From: Antiquaquibacter oligotrophicus
GTDB lineage: Bacteria; Actinomycetota; Actinomycetes; Actinomycetales; Microbacteriaceae
Length of the DNA: 64,000 bases
Reading direction: 5' to 3'
NCBI RefSeq assembly: GCF_020535405.1
Contig: NZ_CP085036.1
Coordinates: 744,001 to 808,000, forward strand
The notes below the pieces were generated by a model, which was not told the DNA's origin, ran no database searches, and saw only the letters and a program-made list of their open reading frames with translations. The position numbers and the translations under genes were made by a program. Below are positions 1-8,274 of the stretch, in pieces. Position 1 is the first letter of the stretch; each line of letters begins with the position of its first letter.

Positions 1-1
1 C

Positions 2-304
2 AATCGCCAACGGGCGATCCTGCGTGTTGTTGTGCTGGTGGGACTGGTCGCGCTCATCCTGCCCGGCATCATCGTGACACTCGGCACCGCATCGCGCACC
101 GCGGCCTCGGCGTGCAACGTCTACACGGCGCTCTACGCTCCGAGCTCGGTATCGAACTCTGCACGGTTCGAATTCGCGAGTGCCGCGGGGATGGGTTGGA
201 ACTGCTACGTCACGGCGTTCGACGGCACCGAAACACTGCTGGCACCACTCGGCATCATTCCCGGCGGGGTTAGCTTTCCTTCGAGCCCAGTCGACAACAC
301 GTAA
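2..304 (+). CDS. C-terminal part of a membrane-anchored hypothetical protein (5' truncated)
   Basis: The reading frame is open from the first bases of the window, so the gene starts upstream and only about the last 100 residues are seen. The visible part begins with basic residues followed by one hydrophobic segment (about VLVGLVALILPGIIVTLGTA). An extracytoplasmic-looking domain follows, rich in Ser, Thr and Ala, with two cysteines about 29 residues apart that could form a disulfide. It ends in TAA four bases before the convergent acyl-CoA ligase. A GTG at 32 would give a 90-residue protein, but the open upstream frame makes a longer protein more likely. I do not recognise the family. A small exported or membrane-anchored protein is all that can be said. 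Confidence 0.55.
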   Translation, partial: NRQRAILRVVVLVGLVALILPGIIVTLGTASRTAASACNVYTALYAPSSVSNSARFEFASAAGMGWNCYVTAFDGTETLLAPLGIIPGGVSFPSSPVDNT

Positions 305-308
305 CGCG

Positions 309-2012
309 CTAGTCGGCGAGGAGCGAGTCGCGCACCTTCTTGCGGAGCACCTTGCCGATGAGTGACTTCGGCAGTTCATCCACCACCACCACGCGGCGCG
401 GCACCTTGTAGGGCGTCAGATTCTCGCGCGCGAGGGACCGGATGCCCTCCTCATCGAGTTCGGCGCCCGGCACGAGCACCACGGCCGCCACAACGTCCTC
501 ACCGGAATGCTCACTCGGCAGACCAACAACGGCGACATCCGCGACCGATCGATGCCGGCGCACGACCTCCTCGACTTCGCTCGGGGCGACGTTGAAACCG
601 CCCGTGATGATGAGCTCCTTGATGCGGTCCACGATCGAGACAAACCCGTCGGCATCGATGGTGACGATGTCGCCCGTGCGGAACCAGGGCGCACCACCGG
701 CAGGATCGTCGGCGAACACGGCAGCCGTCTCCTCCGGCTTCTTCCAGTACCCGCTGAAGACCTGCGGACCCCGGACGAGCAGCTCGCCCTCCTCCCCGGG
801 AGCGCGATCGACGGCGGGGTTCTCGGGGTCAACGACTCGCAATTCGGTGTCTGGGAGGGGCAGTCCAACGGTGCCCGCCCGCCTCGTGGGCCCGACCGGG
901 TTGGCCATCAGCACGGGGCTCGTCTCGGAGAGGCCGTAGCCCTCGACGAGGTAACCGCCCGTGCGCGCCTCCCACGGTTCCACAACCGCGGCAGAAAGCG
1001 GCATGGCTCCCGAGATGGCAATCTGGATTCCCTTCAGCGAGACGCCCTTGGCGTCGGCCGCCGCAGTAAGTCGCTCGTAGATGGGAGGCACCGCCGGAAG
1101 GAACGTCGGCGGATGCTTCTTGATGACAGGCAGCACGAGGTCCGGGTCGAATCGCGGGAACAGCACCAAACGCGAACCCATACTCATCGCGAAGGTGAGG
1201 CACAGCGTCAGCCCGTACGCGTGGAACATGGGCAGTACGGCGTAGACCACCGAGGTTCCGCGCGCGACCGTCGGCACCCAGGCTCGAGCTTGCGCGGCGT
1301 TCACGAGGAGATTCGCGTGCGTCAGGGTGGCACCCTTGGGGTGACCGGTTGTGCCCGAGGTGTACTGGATGAGCGCGACATCCGTCGACACGGGGCGGAT
1401 GATGCGGCTCGCGATCGGGTCGGAGCGCAGCAGCTCCTCCCACGGGATCGTGCCGCTCACGGTGGTCGTGAGAGCCGCGCGGGACTCGCGGGCCTTCGCG
1501 ATCGGCAGCCTCAGCAGTGCGCGAGTCCGCCACGGCATGGCACGTGTGAGGTCAACGGAGATGATGGTCTCGACCGAGACATCCGTCGGGAAGTCCTGGA
1601 TGGTCGCGACCACCTTGTCCCACGCGATGACGACGCGCGCACCGTGATCTTCGAACTGGTGGCGGAGCTCACGCGGAGTGTAGAGCGGGTTGTGCTCGAC
1701 AACGATCGCACCGAGACGCAGGATCGCGTAGAAGGCGACGATGTGCTGCGGGCAGTTGGGCAGCACGAGGCCGACGGGATCGCCCTTCTGCACCCCGAGC
1801 AGCCGAAGCCCCTCCGCGGCGCGATCAATCTGCTCCAGCAACTCCGCGTAGGTGGTGGTGCGACCGAAGAACTCGAGGGCGACGTTCGGTGCGAACTCGA
1901 CGCCGGATGCCGCGACAAGGTCGTACAGCGACCCCTCGGGCACCTCGACCTCAGCGGGAACACCCTCCGCGTAGGAGGAGATCCACGGACGAGGCGGCGT
2001 GTACTGGCTCAC
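309..2012 (-). CDS. fadD: Long-chain fatty acid--CoA ligase (AMP-binding, FadD type)
   Basis: This 567-residue enzyme belongs to the acyl-adenylate-forming family, which activates a carboxylic acid with ATP and passes it to coenzyme A. The AMP-binding loop YTSGTTGHPKG lies near residue 215, the YGLSET motif follows, then a TGD motif and an INGG-like hinge (IITGGFNVAPSEVE). A catalytic Lys sits in the C-terminal SLIGKVLRKK segment, so both lobes are complete. The frame is open further upstream, but the start chosen is GTG at 2012 because it overlaps the prs stop in a GTGA tetranucleotide. The longer N-terminus would only be antisense-coloured sequence inside prs. The coupling to prs implies co-transcription, probably incidental. 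The exact chain length of the substrate cannot be read from sequence. Confidence 0.9.
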   Translation of the reverse strand: MSQYTPPRPWISSYAEGVPAEVEVPEGSLYDLVAASGVEFAPNVALEFFGRTTTYAELLEQIDRAAEGLRLLGVQKGDPVGLVLPNCPQHIVAFYAILRLGAIVVEHNPLYTPRELRHQFEDHGARVVIAWDKVVATIQDFPTDVSVETIISVDLTRAMPWRTRALLRLPIAKARESRAALTTTVSGTIPWEELLRSDPIASRIIRPVSTDVALIQYTSGTTGHPKGATLTHANLLVNAAQARAWVPTVARGTSVVYAVLPMFHAYGLTLCLTFAMSMGSRLVLFPRFDPDLVLPVIKKHPPTFLPAVPPIYERLTAAADAKGVSLKGIQIAISGAMPLSAAVVEPWEARTGGYLVEGYGLSETSPVLMANPVGPTRRAGTVGLPLPDTELRVVDPENPAVDRAPGEEGELLVRGPQVFSGYWKKPEETAAVFADDPAGGAPWFRTGDIVTIDADGFVSIVDRIKELIITGGFNVAPSEVEEVVRRHRSVADVAVVGLPSEHSGEDVVAAVVLVPGAELDEEGIRSLARENLTPYKVPRRVVVVDELPKSLIGKVLRKKVRDSLLAD

Positions 2013-2986
2013 GCAGCACCGTCGAACATCGACGTCACCGATCCATCGTCGAAGACCTCGTGGATAGCACGCGCGATGAGGGGCGCGATGGGCAGCACCT
2101 CGAGGCGATCCCAGCGCTTCTCCTCCGGGATCGGCAGCGTATCGGTGACCACAACAGAGTCGATGGCCTCGCTCTGCAGGAGGTCGACGGCCGGCGGCGA
2201 GAACACAGCGTGGGTTGCGGCCACAACAACGTTGGTCGCTCCGTTTGCCTTGAGAGCTTCGGCGGCCTTCACGATGGTACGGCCCGTGTCGATGAGGTCG
2301 TCGACGAGAAGGCACACACGCCCCTCAACCTCGCCGACGATCTCGTGAACTGTGACCTGGTTGGGAACGAGCGGATCGCGACGTTTGTGGATGATCGCGA
2401 GCGGCGCGCCCAACTTGTCGCTCCAGATGTCGGCGACACGCACCCGCCCCATGTCGGGGCTGACCACGGTGAGAGTGGCGGGGTCGAGCTTGCGCTGGAA
2501 GTGCTCGAGCAGCACGGGCATCGCGAACAGGTGGTCGACTGGACCGTCGAAGAACCCCTGAATCTGGGCGGCGTGCAGGTCGACGCTCATGATGCGGTCG
2601 GCGCCGGCAGCTTTGTAGAGGTCGGCGACAAGCCTCGCGCTGATCGGCTCACGCCCGCGACCCTTCTTGTCCTGACGCGCGTACGGGTAGAACGGGCTGA
2701 CCACGGTGATGCGCTTCGCGGATGCGCGCTTGAGGGCATCAACCATGATGAGCTGCTCCATGAGCCACTCGTTGATGGGGCTCGTGTGCGACTGGATGAC
2801 AAACGCGTCACAGCCGCGCACGCTCTCGTCGTAGCGAGCGTAGATCTCGCCGTTGGCGAAGGTACGGGCATCCGTGTGCACGAGGTCCGAGCCGAGTTCT
2901 GCGGCGATGTCCTTCGCCAACTGGGGGTGGGCTCGACCGGTGACGATCACCAGTCGCTTCTCACCGGAGATCTTGATCTCGGACAC
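2009..2986 (-). CDS. prs: Ribose-phosphate pyrophosphokinase (PRPP synthetase)
   Basis: The gene encodes a full-length 325-residue class I PRPP synthetase, which makes 5-phosphoribosyl 1-diphosphate from ribose 5-phosphate and ATP for nucleotide, His and Trp synthesis. The ATP/flexible-loop motif SPFYPYARQDKK lies at about 97-108, the metal-binding VDLHA at 135-139, and the PRPP-binding loop DDLIDTGRT at 229-237. The start is GTG at 2986. The gene normally follows glmU directly in many bacteria. Here a vapBC pair lies between them, so prs may need its own promoter in the 57 bases before it or may depend on read-through. Its stop overlaps the fadD start by 4 bp. Confidence 0.97.
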   Translation of the reverse strand: MSEIKISGEKRLVIVTGRAHPQLAKDIAAELGSDLVHTDARTFANGEIYARYDESVRGCDAFVIQSHTSPINEWLMEQLIMVDALKRASAKRITVVSPFYPYARQDKKGRGREPISARLVADLYKAAGADRIMSVDLHAAQIQGFFDGPVDHLFAMPVLLEHFQRKLDPATLTVVSPDMGRVRVADIWSDKLGAPLAIIHKRRDPLVPNQVTVHEIVGEVEGRVCLLVDDLIDTGRTIVKAAEALKANGATNVVVAATHAVFSPPAVDLLQSEAIDSVVVTDTLPIPEEKRWDRLEVLPIAPLIARAIHEVFDDGSVTSMFDGAA

Positions 2987-3043
2987 TATGCCTGCTTCCT
3001 GCCCACGACGGCGTCTACCGGGGGTAATTCTATGGTGCTGGCG

Positions 3044-3424
3044 CTAGACGTTCCCGTCGAGAATCTCGACGAGGTCCGCGACGAGGGCGAAGTCCTTCAC
3101 GTTACGCGTGAGGAGTGGCACGCCGAGTGTGAGAGCCTGGGCGGCGAGCAGGATGTCCGTGCTCCTGGCGTGACCGGGTCGAGTGCGGGCCGCACGCTCG
3201 GCCACGATTCCGAAGCTCGCGGCATCCGAACGCTCGAAGGGAATCCATTCGAAGCGGTCCCGGTACACCGCCAGCCGCCGGACTCGTTGCGAACGTTCCG
3301 CGGCGGTACGCGCCATGTGGATGCCGAACTCGAGTTCTGCCAGACAGAGGGAGCTGGAACCGAGAACGGGTGCCGGCCAGCGGGTCGGGGGCTCGATGAG
3401 CACACTCGTGTCGAGAAGTATCAC
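3044..3424 (-). CDS. vapC: VapC-type PIN-domain ribonuclease toxin
   Basis: This 126-residue protein has the PIN nuclease layout: Asp5 in the opening ILLDTSV strand, an acidic pair in AELEFG (about 30-32), Asp90 in STDILLAA and Asp111 in NVKDF. These would bind Mg2+ for RNA cleavage. The start chosen is GTG at 3424, which overlaps the antitoxin stop as GTGA and gives the classic short VapC N-terminus. An in-frame GTG at 3439 would add five residues. It is the second gene of a two-gene operon with the upstream antitoxin. The cellular target (often tRNA or rRNA for VapC) cannot be predicted. Confidence 0.85.
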   Translation of the reverse strand: MILLDTSVLIEPPTRWPAPVLGSSSLCLAELEFGIHMARTAAERSQRVRRLAVYRDRFEWIPFERSDAASFGIVAERAARTRPGHARSTDILLAAQALTLGVPLLTRNVKDFALVADLVEILDGNV

Positions 3425-3696
3425 GAGGAGCGTTGCCACGGGTCAACGAGCGGGTCGCCATCGCGGATGGCATACGCTTCCTCGGCCCAGCCGGTTGCAT
3501 CAGCGGGAACTTCGGCGAGTGCGGCTGCGAGTTCGTCCGCCGGGACCCAACGCCGCCGCGTTACCTCGATGGGCACGAGGCGCGCGGCGGGCCGACCCTG
3601 GACGGTAATGGTGATGGTCTCGCCGCGCTCGGCGCGCGCCACCACTGCGCTCGGATTCTGCTTGAGCTCACGAAGTCCGACGGTGTCCACACCCAC
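3421..3696 (-). CDS. vapB: Phd/YefM-family antitoxin partner of VapC
   Basis: This is a 91-residue protein with the Phd/YefM signature. An N-terminal DNA-binding half (DTVGLRELKQNPSAVVARAE, then GETITITVQGRPAARLVPI) precedes an acidic, Trp-containing C-terminal tail (residues about 48-91) expected to wrap the toxin. It is encoded immediately before vapC with a 4-bp overlap, the usual antitoxin-first order. Start codons are GTG at 3696 or GTG at 3690. A 12-bp perfect palindrome lies about 17 bases upstream and is the likely autoregulatory site. The pair sits between glmU and prs. Confidence 0.82.
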   Translation of the reverse strand: MGVDTVGLRELKQNPSAVVARAERGETITITVQGRPAARLVPIEVTRRRWVPADELAAALAEVPADATGWAEEAYAIRDGDPLVDPWQRSS

Positions 3697-3707
3697 AGCC
3701 TACGCGC

Positions 3708-3729
3708 GATGCAGCACATGTGCTACATC
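3708..3729. promoter_or_regulatory. Palindromic operator upstream of vapBC
   Basis: A perfect 12-bp palindrome AGCACATGTGCT (3713-3724) is flanked symmetrically by GATG (3708-3711) and CATC (3726-3729). Only one base pair is unmatched on each side. It lies between the glmU stop and the antitoxin start. Toxin-antitoxin operons are typically autorepressed through such sites, so this is inferred to be the VapB/VapBC operator. Confidence 0.6.
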
Positions 3730-3730
3730 G

Positions 3731-5164
3731 TCACTCGCCCGCGCGCTCAGCCTCCTCAGCGGCCTTCGCGGCCGCCGTGCCTGGGCGGTTCGCCGCGACC
3801 CAGCCGGGCATGTTGCGCTGGGAGGCTGCCGTGATCGCCAGAGCGCCCGGCGGCACATCCTTGCGGACGACGGTGCCCGCTCCCGTATAGGCGCCGTCAC
3901 CGATCGTCACGGGAGCGACAAAGACGTTGTGCGATCCGGTCCGCACGTGCGAGCCCACGGTGGTTGCCGATTTGTTGACGCCGTCGTAGTTCGCCGTGAT
4001 CGTGCCGGCGCCGACGTTCGACTGCTCGCCGACGGTCGTGTCTCCGATATAGCTCAGGTGCGGCACCTTACTGCCCTCGCCGATCGTCGAATTCTTCGTC
4101 TCGACGAAGGTGCCGATCTTGCCGTCCGCGCCGAGATAGGTACCCGGGCGCAGGTAGGCGAAGGGGCCGACCGTTGCACGCGGCCCGATCACGGCGAGCG
4201 TCGCATCCGTGCGCCGCACGACCGCATCCTCGCCGACCTCCGTGTCGACGAGCGTCGTGTCGGGGCCGATGGTCGCACCAGCCTGCACGAGAGTCGCGCC
4301 CTTCAATTGGGTACCGGGTAGCAGTTCGACATCCGGAGCGAGGGTCACGTCGGCATCGATCCACGTGGTCGCCGGATCCTGCACTGTCACCCCGTCGCGC
4401 TGCCAGCGCTGCACGATGAGCTGATTCATGCGCCTGGCCGCCTCCGCGAGTTGCACGCGGTCGTTCACACCAGCGACCCGCCAACCCTCGTCAACGGGAA
4501 CCGCAGACACGATGGCACCGGATGCCCGCAGCAACCCGACGACATCGGTGAGGTACTTCTCCCCCTGGGCGTTCGCCGACGTCACCGCGGCCAACTGCTC
4601 GCGCAAAGGGGCGACGCGGAACACGTAGGTACCGGAGTTCACCTCGCGGATCGCGAGTTCCTCGTCGGCGGCGTCGGCCTGCTCGACGATGCGGTCGACA
4701 GCCCCGTCGGCGGAGCGGACGAGACGTCCGTAGCCCGTGGCATCCTCCATCACGGCACTCAGAAGCGTGGCCGCGGCTGCGGCGGAGCGGTGCTCCCCGA
4801 CGAGCCCGAGAAGGGTTGCCGAGTCCAACAGCGGGACGTCGCCGGAGACGACAACGACGTCACCATCGAAGTCCGACGGGAGTGCTCTCAATGCCACCTC
4901 TACCGCTCGACCGGTGCCCGGAACCTCGTCCTGGTCAACGATGATCGCAGCGGGCATGATGTCGGAGATCGTCGCCACCACTGAATCACGCTCGTGGCGG
5001 ACGACCGCAACAACGTGACGGGGTGAGAGCTCGCCAGCCGTGGCAAGCACGTGACCGATGAGGCTGCGGCCGGCGAGGGAGTGCAACACCTTCGGTCGAC
5101 GGGACTTCATGCGAGTGCCCTGCCCTGCGGCGAGCACAACGACGGCGAGATTGAGATCGGTCAT
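3731..5164 (-). CDS. glmU: Bifunctional GlmU: GlcN-1-P acetyltransferase / GlcNAc-1-P uridylyltransferase
   Basis: This 477-residue bifunctional enzyme makes UDP-GlcNAc for peptidoglycan. The N-terminal pyrophosphorylase domain opens with LAAGQGTRM (11-19) followed by the sugar-nucleotide-binding region. The C-terminal half is a left-handed beta-helix of hexapeptide repeats with the conserved VETKNSTIGEGSKVPHLSYIGD-type region that carries acetyltransferase residues. The start is ATG at 5164, preceded by a GGAAG ribosome-binding sequence. The upstream 12-residue extension of the frame has no support. It lies 4 bases after the DUF1622 gene and is probably co-transcribed with it. The C-terminus ends in a short Ala/Glu-rich tail. 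Confidence 0.97.
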   Translation of the reverse strand: MTDLNLAVVVLAAGQGTRMKSRRPKVLHSLAGRSLIGHVLATAGELSPRHVVAVVRHERDSVVATISDIMPAAIIVDQDEVPGTGRAVEVALRALPSDFDGDVVVVSGDVPLLDSATLLGLVGEHRSAAAAATLLSAVMEDATGYGRLVRSADGAVDRIVEQADAADEELAIREVNSGTYVFRVAPLREQLAAVTSANAQGEKYLTDVVGLLRASGAIVSAVPVDEGWRVAGVNDRVQLAEAARRMNQLIVQRWQRDGVTVQDPATTWIDADVTLAPDVELLPGTQLKGATLVQAGATIGPDTTLVDTEVGEDAVVRRTDATLAVIGPRATVGPFAYLRPGTYLGADGKIGTFVETKNSTIGEGSKVPHLSYIGDTTVGEQSNVGAGTITANYDGVNKSATTVGSHVRTGSHNVFVAPVTIGDGAYTGAGTVVRKDVPPGALAITAASQRNMPGWVAANRPGTAAAKAAEEAERAGE

Positions 5165-5168
5165 GCGG

Positions 5169-5591
5169 CTATTCTTCCTTCTCGCGTTCGGCGTCGGCAC
5201 GCTCGCGCGCCGATCGGGATGCCGCGCGCGCGACGATCTGCTGCGGGGCTGTCATGAGCGCGCGCTTCCACGGGGCAACACCCTCGATCTCCACCTGGAG
5301 CGAAAAACTCAGCACGGTGCGGATGAGCACGATGATCGCGAGGATGACGGCATCCGTGAGGCTCGGCGTCGATGTCACGGTGCGCACGAGGTCGGCGGCC
5401 ACGAGGATCTCGAGACCGAGAAGTATCGAGAGGCCGATCGAATCTCGCAGAGTCGTGAAGGCACGATGTCCGTCGCGAGACCGACGCCAGGTGCGGATGC
5501 CGAGAACCACCGACACCACGAAGCCCACCACCATCGCCGCGACTCCCGCGACCTCGAACGATCGCGTCACCGTCTCGAAGAAGACCTCCAT
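5169..5591 (-). CDS. DUF1622-family small membrane protein
   Basis: This 140-residue protein has three predicted membrane segments (about 15-33, 52-70 and 78-98) and a charged C-terminal tail rich in Arg and Glu. The pattern FEVAGVAAMVVGFVVS, then the TLRDSIGLSILLGLEILVAADLVRT core, matches the DUF1622 family as I know it. The function is unknown. ATG at 5591 is the first start after the tRNA-Gln gene. It ends four bases before glmU on the same strand. The tRNA-Gln/DUF1622/glmU neighbourhood suggests a stable chromosomal location, not a role in UDP-GlcNAc synthesis. Confidence 0.8.
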   Translation of the reverse strand: MEVFFETVTRSFEVAGVAAMVVGFVVSVVLGIRTWRRSRDGHRAFTTLRDSIGLSILLGLEILVAADLVRTVTSTPSLTDAVILAIIVLIRTVLSFSLQVEIEGVAPWKRALMTAPQQIVARAASRSARERADAEREKEE

Positions 5592-5618
5592 CGCGCTCCC
5601 CCGGTTGCTCCTGTGTTG

Positions 5619-5690
5619 CTCCGTCTCCAGGACTCGAACCTAGACCTAACAGCTCCAAAGGCTGTCGTGCTGCCATTACACCAAGACGGA
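5619..5690 (-). tRNA. tRNA-Gln (anticodon TTG)
   Basis: On the minus strand the cloverleaf reads as follows. The acceptor stem is TCCGTCT paired with AGACGGA, the D-arm lies in TGGTGTAATGGCAGCAC, and the anticodon stem ACAGC/GCTGT encloses a CTTTGGA loop with anticodon TTG. A TTCGAGT T-loop and a G discriminator base complete it. The 3' CCA is not encoded. This tRNA reads CAA and, by wobble, CAG glutamine codons. Confidence 0.95.
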
Positions 5691-5728
5691 TTGCGCTCGC
5701 GGGCGCTCAACAAGTGTGCCAGACGCAG

Positions 5729-5793
5729 TGCGGAGGATGGCGCGCAGGCCCGGGCCCGCGGCCGCGTGCCGCGGCGGCGTGTCATCCTCCGCA
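5729..5793. repeat. GC-rich intergenic inverted repeat
   Basis: Two perfect 11-bp arms, TGCGGAGGATG (5729-5739) and CATCCTCCGCA (5783-5793), enclose 43 bases of almost pure G/C with further self-complementarity. The element lies between tRNA-Gln (minus strand) and the MarR gene (plus strand), a 185-base intergenic region. No ORF is supported here. It could be a transcription barrier or a structured RNA. No family is recognised. Confidence 0.5.
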
Positions 5794-5875
5794 ACGTAAG
5801 TGGTGACTCGCCCGCACGTCAGAGTTTCACCACCTCCGGCTCCCGCGAATAGCTCGATGTCGAGATAATTGACCC

Positions 5876-6382
5876 ATGACCAGCAATGACGAAGTGGATC
5901 GCATCGTCGACGCTTGGTCGCGCGAGCGCAGCGACCTCGACTTCTCGCCGCTCCAGGTACTCAGCCGCGTCGACCGGCTCGCGCGACACCTCGAGCGTGC
6001 CCGTCGGGCCTCATTCGCGGCGTCCGACCTGGAGCCGTGGGAGTTCGATGTGCTCTCGGCGCTGAGGCGAGCGGGAACCCCGTATCAGCTGAGCCCCAAG
6101 GCACTCCTGCAGCAGACGCTCGTGTCCAGCGGCACCATGACCAACCGCATAGATCGGCTCGTGGGGAGAGGCCTCGTCGAGCGGCGCACCGACCCCAACG
6201 ACGGCCGCGGCATCCTCGTGCAGATGACCGACAGTGGGCGCACACGGGTGGATGCCGCGATCAGCACCCTTCTCGACGCGGAAGCCGAACTTCTCGTGCA
6301 CGTGACCAGCGCGGAGCAGGAGCGGTTGAGTGGTCTCCTGCGAAAGCTGAGCCTCGACTTCGACGTCGCCGACGATCAGTAA
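5876..6382 (+). CDS. MarR-family transcriptional regulator
   Basis: This 168-residue protein has the MarR winged-helix layout. An N-terminal helix with the EVDRIVDAWSRERSDLDFSP pattern is followed by a recognition region, LLQQTLVSSGTMTNRIDRL, then the wing RGLVERRTDPNDGRGILVQMTD, and a C-terminal dimerisation helix. It closely resembles the second MarR protein of the window (50270-50752), which shares the N-terminal 'I..W..ER.DLD.SP' pattern, so they are paralogues. It is convergent with and overlaps the TMEM175-like gene by 7 bases. Its regulon is unknown. The adjacent P450 and lipid-type cluster is a possible target, by position only. Confidence 0.88.
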   Translation: MTSNDEVDRIVDAWSRERSDLDFSPLQVLSRVDRLARHLERARRASFAASDLEPWEFDVLSALRRAGTPYQLSPKALLQQTLVSSGTMTNRIDRLVGRGLVERRTDPNDGRGILVQMTDSGRTRVDAAISTLLDAEAELLVHVTSAEQERLSGLLRKLSLDFDVADDQ

Positions 6383-7005
6383 CGCCGCGACAAGCTGCCG
6401 ACGATGATGTTGAGCGGGAACAGCGCGAACCACGACCACATCGCGATCCCGCCGTCCCAGAAGATCGCGATCGGGATCGACGTCCAGAACACGACCGGCA
6501 CCACAAGCTGATTCAGGCGCACCCAGCGGAAGAGTCCGTCGTCCACGGAAGGGTCGACGAATCCCTTGCGGTACGAGTACTCCCACATCGCCCACTGGAG
6601 GGCACTCAGCAGCCCCACAACAAACGCGTACAGCACAACGGCGGGCGCCTCACCGCTGTACGAACTGAGCAAGCTCGTCGGGAAGGGCAGGAGCGCGACA
6701 AAAAACAAGAGCGTGAGATTGAGGAGCATGAGCCGGGAGTCGTGAGTCTTGATGACACGGAACCGTCGGTAGTGCCCGAGCCAGTTGATCGCGATGATCG
6801 TGAAGGAGAGCACATAGGCGAGGAAGTTCGGCCACAGGTTGAGCAGCACCTCCCCCGCGGTGCCGTGGCGATCCTCTGGGACCGCGAGATCGATCACGAG
6901 GAGGGTCATAGCGATGGCGAAGACGGCATCGCTGAAGAAGACCATGCGGTCGGTATCGCTGCCGTTGTCGAAGATGCGCTTATAGCGCGAGCGGACGTCC
7001 TCCAT
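6376..7005 (-). CDS. TMEM175-family (DUF1211) putative potassium channel
   Basis: This 209-residue protein has about six hydrophobic segments. The first contains the family hallmark FSDAVFAIAMTLLV (FSD at 24-26), which lines the pore in known TMEM175 channels. Prokaryotic members form tetramers with one six-helix repeat per chain, and this length fits. The gene starts 18 bases from the divergent P450 gene, so the two share a very short promoter region. Its 3' end overlaps the marR gene. A role in potassium leak is inferred from family only. Confidence 0.82.
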   Translation of the reverse strand: MEDVRSRYKRIFDNGSDTDRMVFFSDAVFAIAMTLLVIDLAVPEDRHGTAGEVLLNLWPNFLAYVLSFTIIAINWLGHYRRFRVIKTHDSRLMLLNLTLLFFVALLPFPTSLLSSYSGEAPAVVLYAFVVGLLSALQWAMWEYSYRKGFVDPSVDDGLFRWVRLNQLVVPVVFWTSIPIAIFWDGGIAMWSWFALFPLNIIVGSLSRRY

Positions 7006-7022
7006 CCGGTTAGATTAGCGGG

Positions 7023-8264
7023 GTGCCCGTAGCCGAGGATCTTGTCGCACCGGAACGCGGCCGTGTGCTGAACCCCGTGCTCGATGGCTTCGGACGCAGC
7101 GCACGCGCTCACGAACATCGCCTCCTGAGCGCAGCACGCCCGGCACTGCCGTATCTGAACTGGCTCGGGATGCTCGCCCGTCCGCTCCTGAAGGTTCCGA
7201 GTCTCGGCTGGATCACCGCCGACCCGCTCACCGCGCGCGCGGTGCTCAATGACCCAGAACACTTCACTCTGCTCAGCGAGGGTGGTGTCGGCCACCTGTG
7301 GGCTCAGATCCTCGGCGATTGGGTCTACGACCTCTTCGACGGTCCAGGACACTACGATCTCCGCACGCGCAGTCGCGAACTCTTCACCGAGCGCACGAGC
7401 ACCGACTTCGTGAGGCACGCCTGGGGCACGCGGCTCGACGAGGCCCGCGCGGCTTTCGAGTCCGGCGAAGAACTGGATCTCGCCGACCTCAGCCGTGTGC
7501 TCGTCGGCATGATGGTTGTCACCCTGCTCGGCCTCCCCGTTGATGCCAGTCGGGGGGATGCCGCGTACCGGGAGATCTTCGAGACCGGCGAGGAGCTCGC
7601 ATCCATCGCGCTCGGCACCACCGCGGATACCGTGCTCCCGCCCGACAAGATCGCGACCGCGCGAACGATCGTGGAACGACTCACGGGACACATCGGTGAT
7701 GCCTTCGCCACGGCATCCAGCGACACCATCATCGGTCGGTGTCGTGACATCGGATTGAGCCTTACGGAAACGAAGGGTCTCTCGACGCTGCTCATGGTCG
7801 CCGGCACCGAGACCGCCGCGTCGGCAATGGCGCGCACCGCCGCGCTGCTCTACGACACGGGTGAGCAGCACCGGCTCATCGAGAATCCCGCGTGGCGCGA
7901 GAACGCGGTGCGCGAGGCCCTGCGAGTGACGTCCCCCGCACCGCTCATCGGACGGTCGGTAATGGCCGACCTCGAACTCGGCGGGCGCACCCTCAAAGCC
8001 GGCGAGCGCATCATGGTGTTGACGTGGACCGCCAACAATCTCGCCGGTGACTATCGTGTCGACCGCCCCTACATTCCGCAGAATCGCCAGCTCTGGTTCG
8101 GGGCCGGCCGCCACCTCTGCCTCGGCGGACCGCTCGCGCGTGCCGAACTGAACGCGATCGTCGACCTGTTGGTGGGTGACGGCCGGCCGTTCAGGGTTGT
8201 CTCACGTCGCTACGGGCGCAAGGTTCTCATTCCCGCGTACGAGAGCCTCGTCATCGCGAAGTAG
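7023..8264 (+). CDS. Cytochrome P450 (first of two related copies)
   Basis: This 413-residue soluble bacterial P450 has the haem-binding loop FGAGRHLCLGG with the thiolate ligand Cys366. Its I-helix oxygen-activation motif is AGTET (about 260-264) and a K-helix ExxR is in REALR near residue 297. The start is GTG at 7023. The N-terminal region has a PxLG...VLxDxxHF pattern, and the C-terminus ends in VLIPAYESLVIAK. Both features recur in the second P450 at 11922-13055, so the two are likely paralogues within one locus. No ferredoxin or reductase gene is nearby, so electron partners must be encoded elsewhere. The substrate is unknown. A fatty-acyl-derived chain made by the neighbouring OleA/C/D-like enzymes is a reasonable guess. 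Confidence 0.92.
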   Translation: MPVAEDLVAPERGRVLNPVLDGFGRSARAHEHRLLSAARPALPYLNWLGMLARPLLKVPSLGWITADPLTARAVLNDPEHFTLLSEGGVGHLWAQILGDWVYDLFDGPGHYDLRTRSRELFTERTSTDFVRHAWGTRLDEARAAFESGEELDLADLSRVLVGMMVVTLLGLPVDASRGDAAYREIFETGEELASIALGTTADTVLPPDKIATARTIVERLTGHIGDAFATASSDTIIGRCRDIGLSLTETKGLSTLLMVAGTETAASAMARTAALLYDTGEQHRLIENPAWRENAVREALRVTSPAPLIGRSVMADLELGGRTLKAGERIMVLTWTANNLAGDYRVDRPYIPQNRQLWFGAGRHLCLGGPLARAELNAIVDLLVGDGRPFRVVSRRYGRKVLIPAYESLVIAK

Positions 8265-8274
8265 CGCCCCGGCC

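Noticed and set aside
2013..2315. N-terminal extension of the acyl-CoA ligase
   Set aside because: The extra 101 codons lie inside prs in another frame and are Arg/Gly-rich. The GTGA overlap at 2009-2012 gives a normal family-length protein.
507..2348. Long open frame of about 613 codons on the plus strand
   Set aside because: It lies antisense to fadD and prs, its translation is Arg/Asp-rich without domain features, and high GC makes such frames common. The same applies to 1889-4321, 16673-18103, 17013-18248, 22691-23641, 28080-29609, 48449-49807 and 53722-56004 (minus strand).
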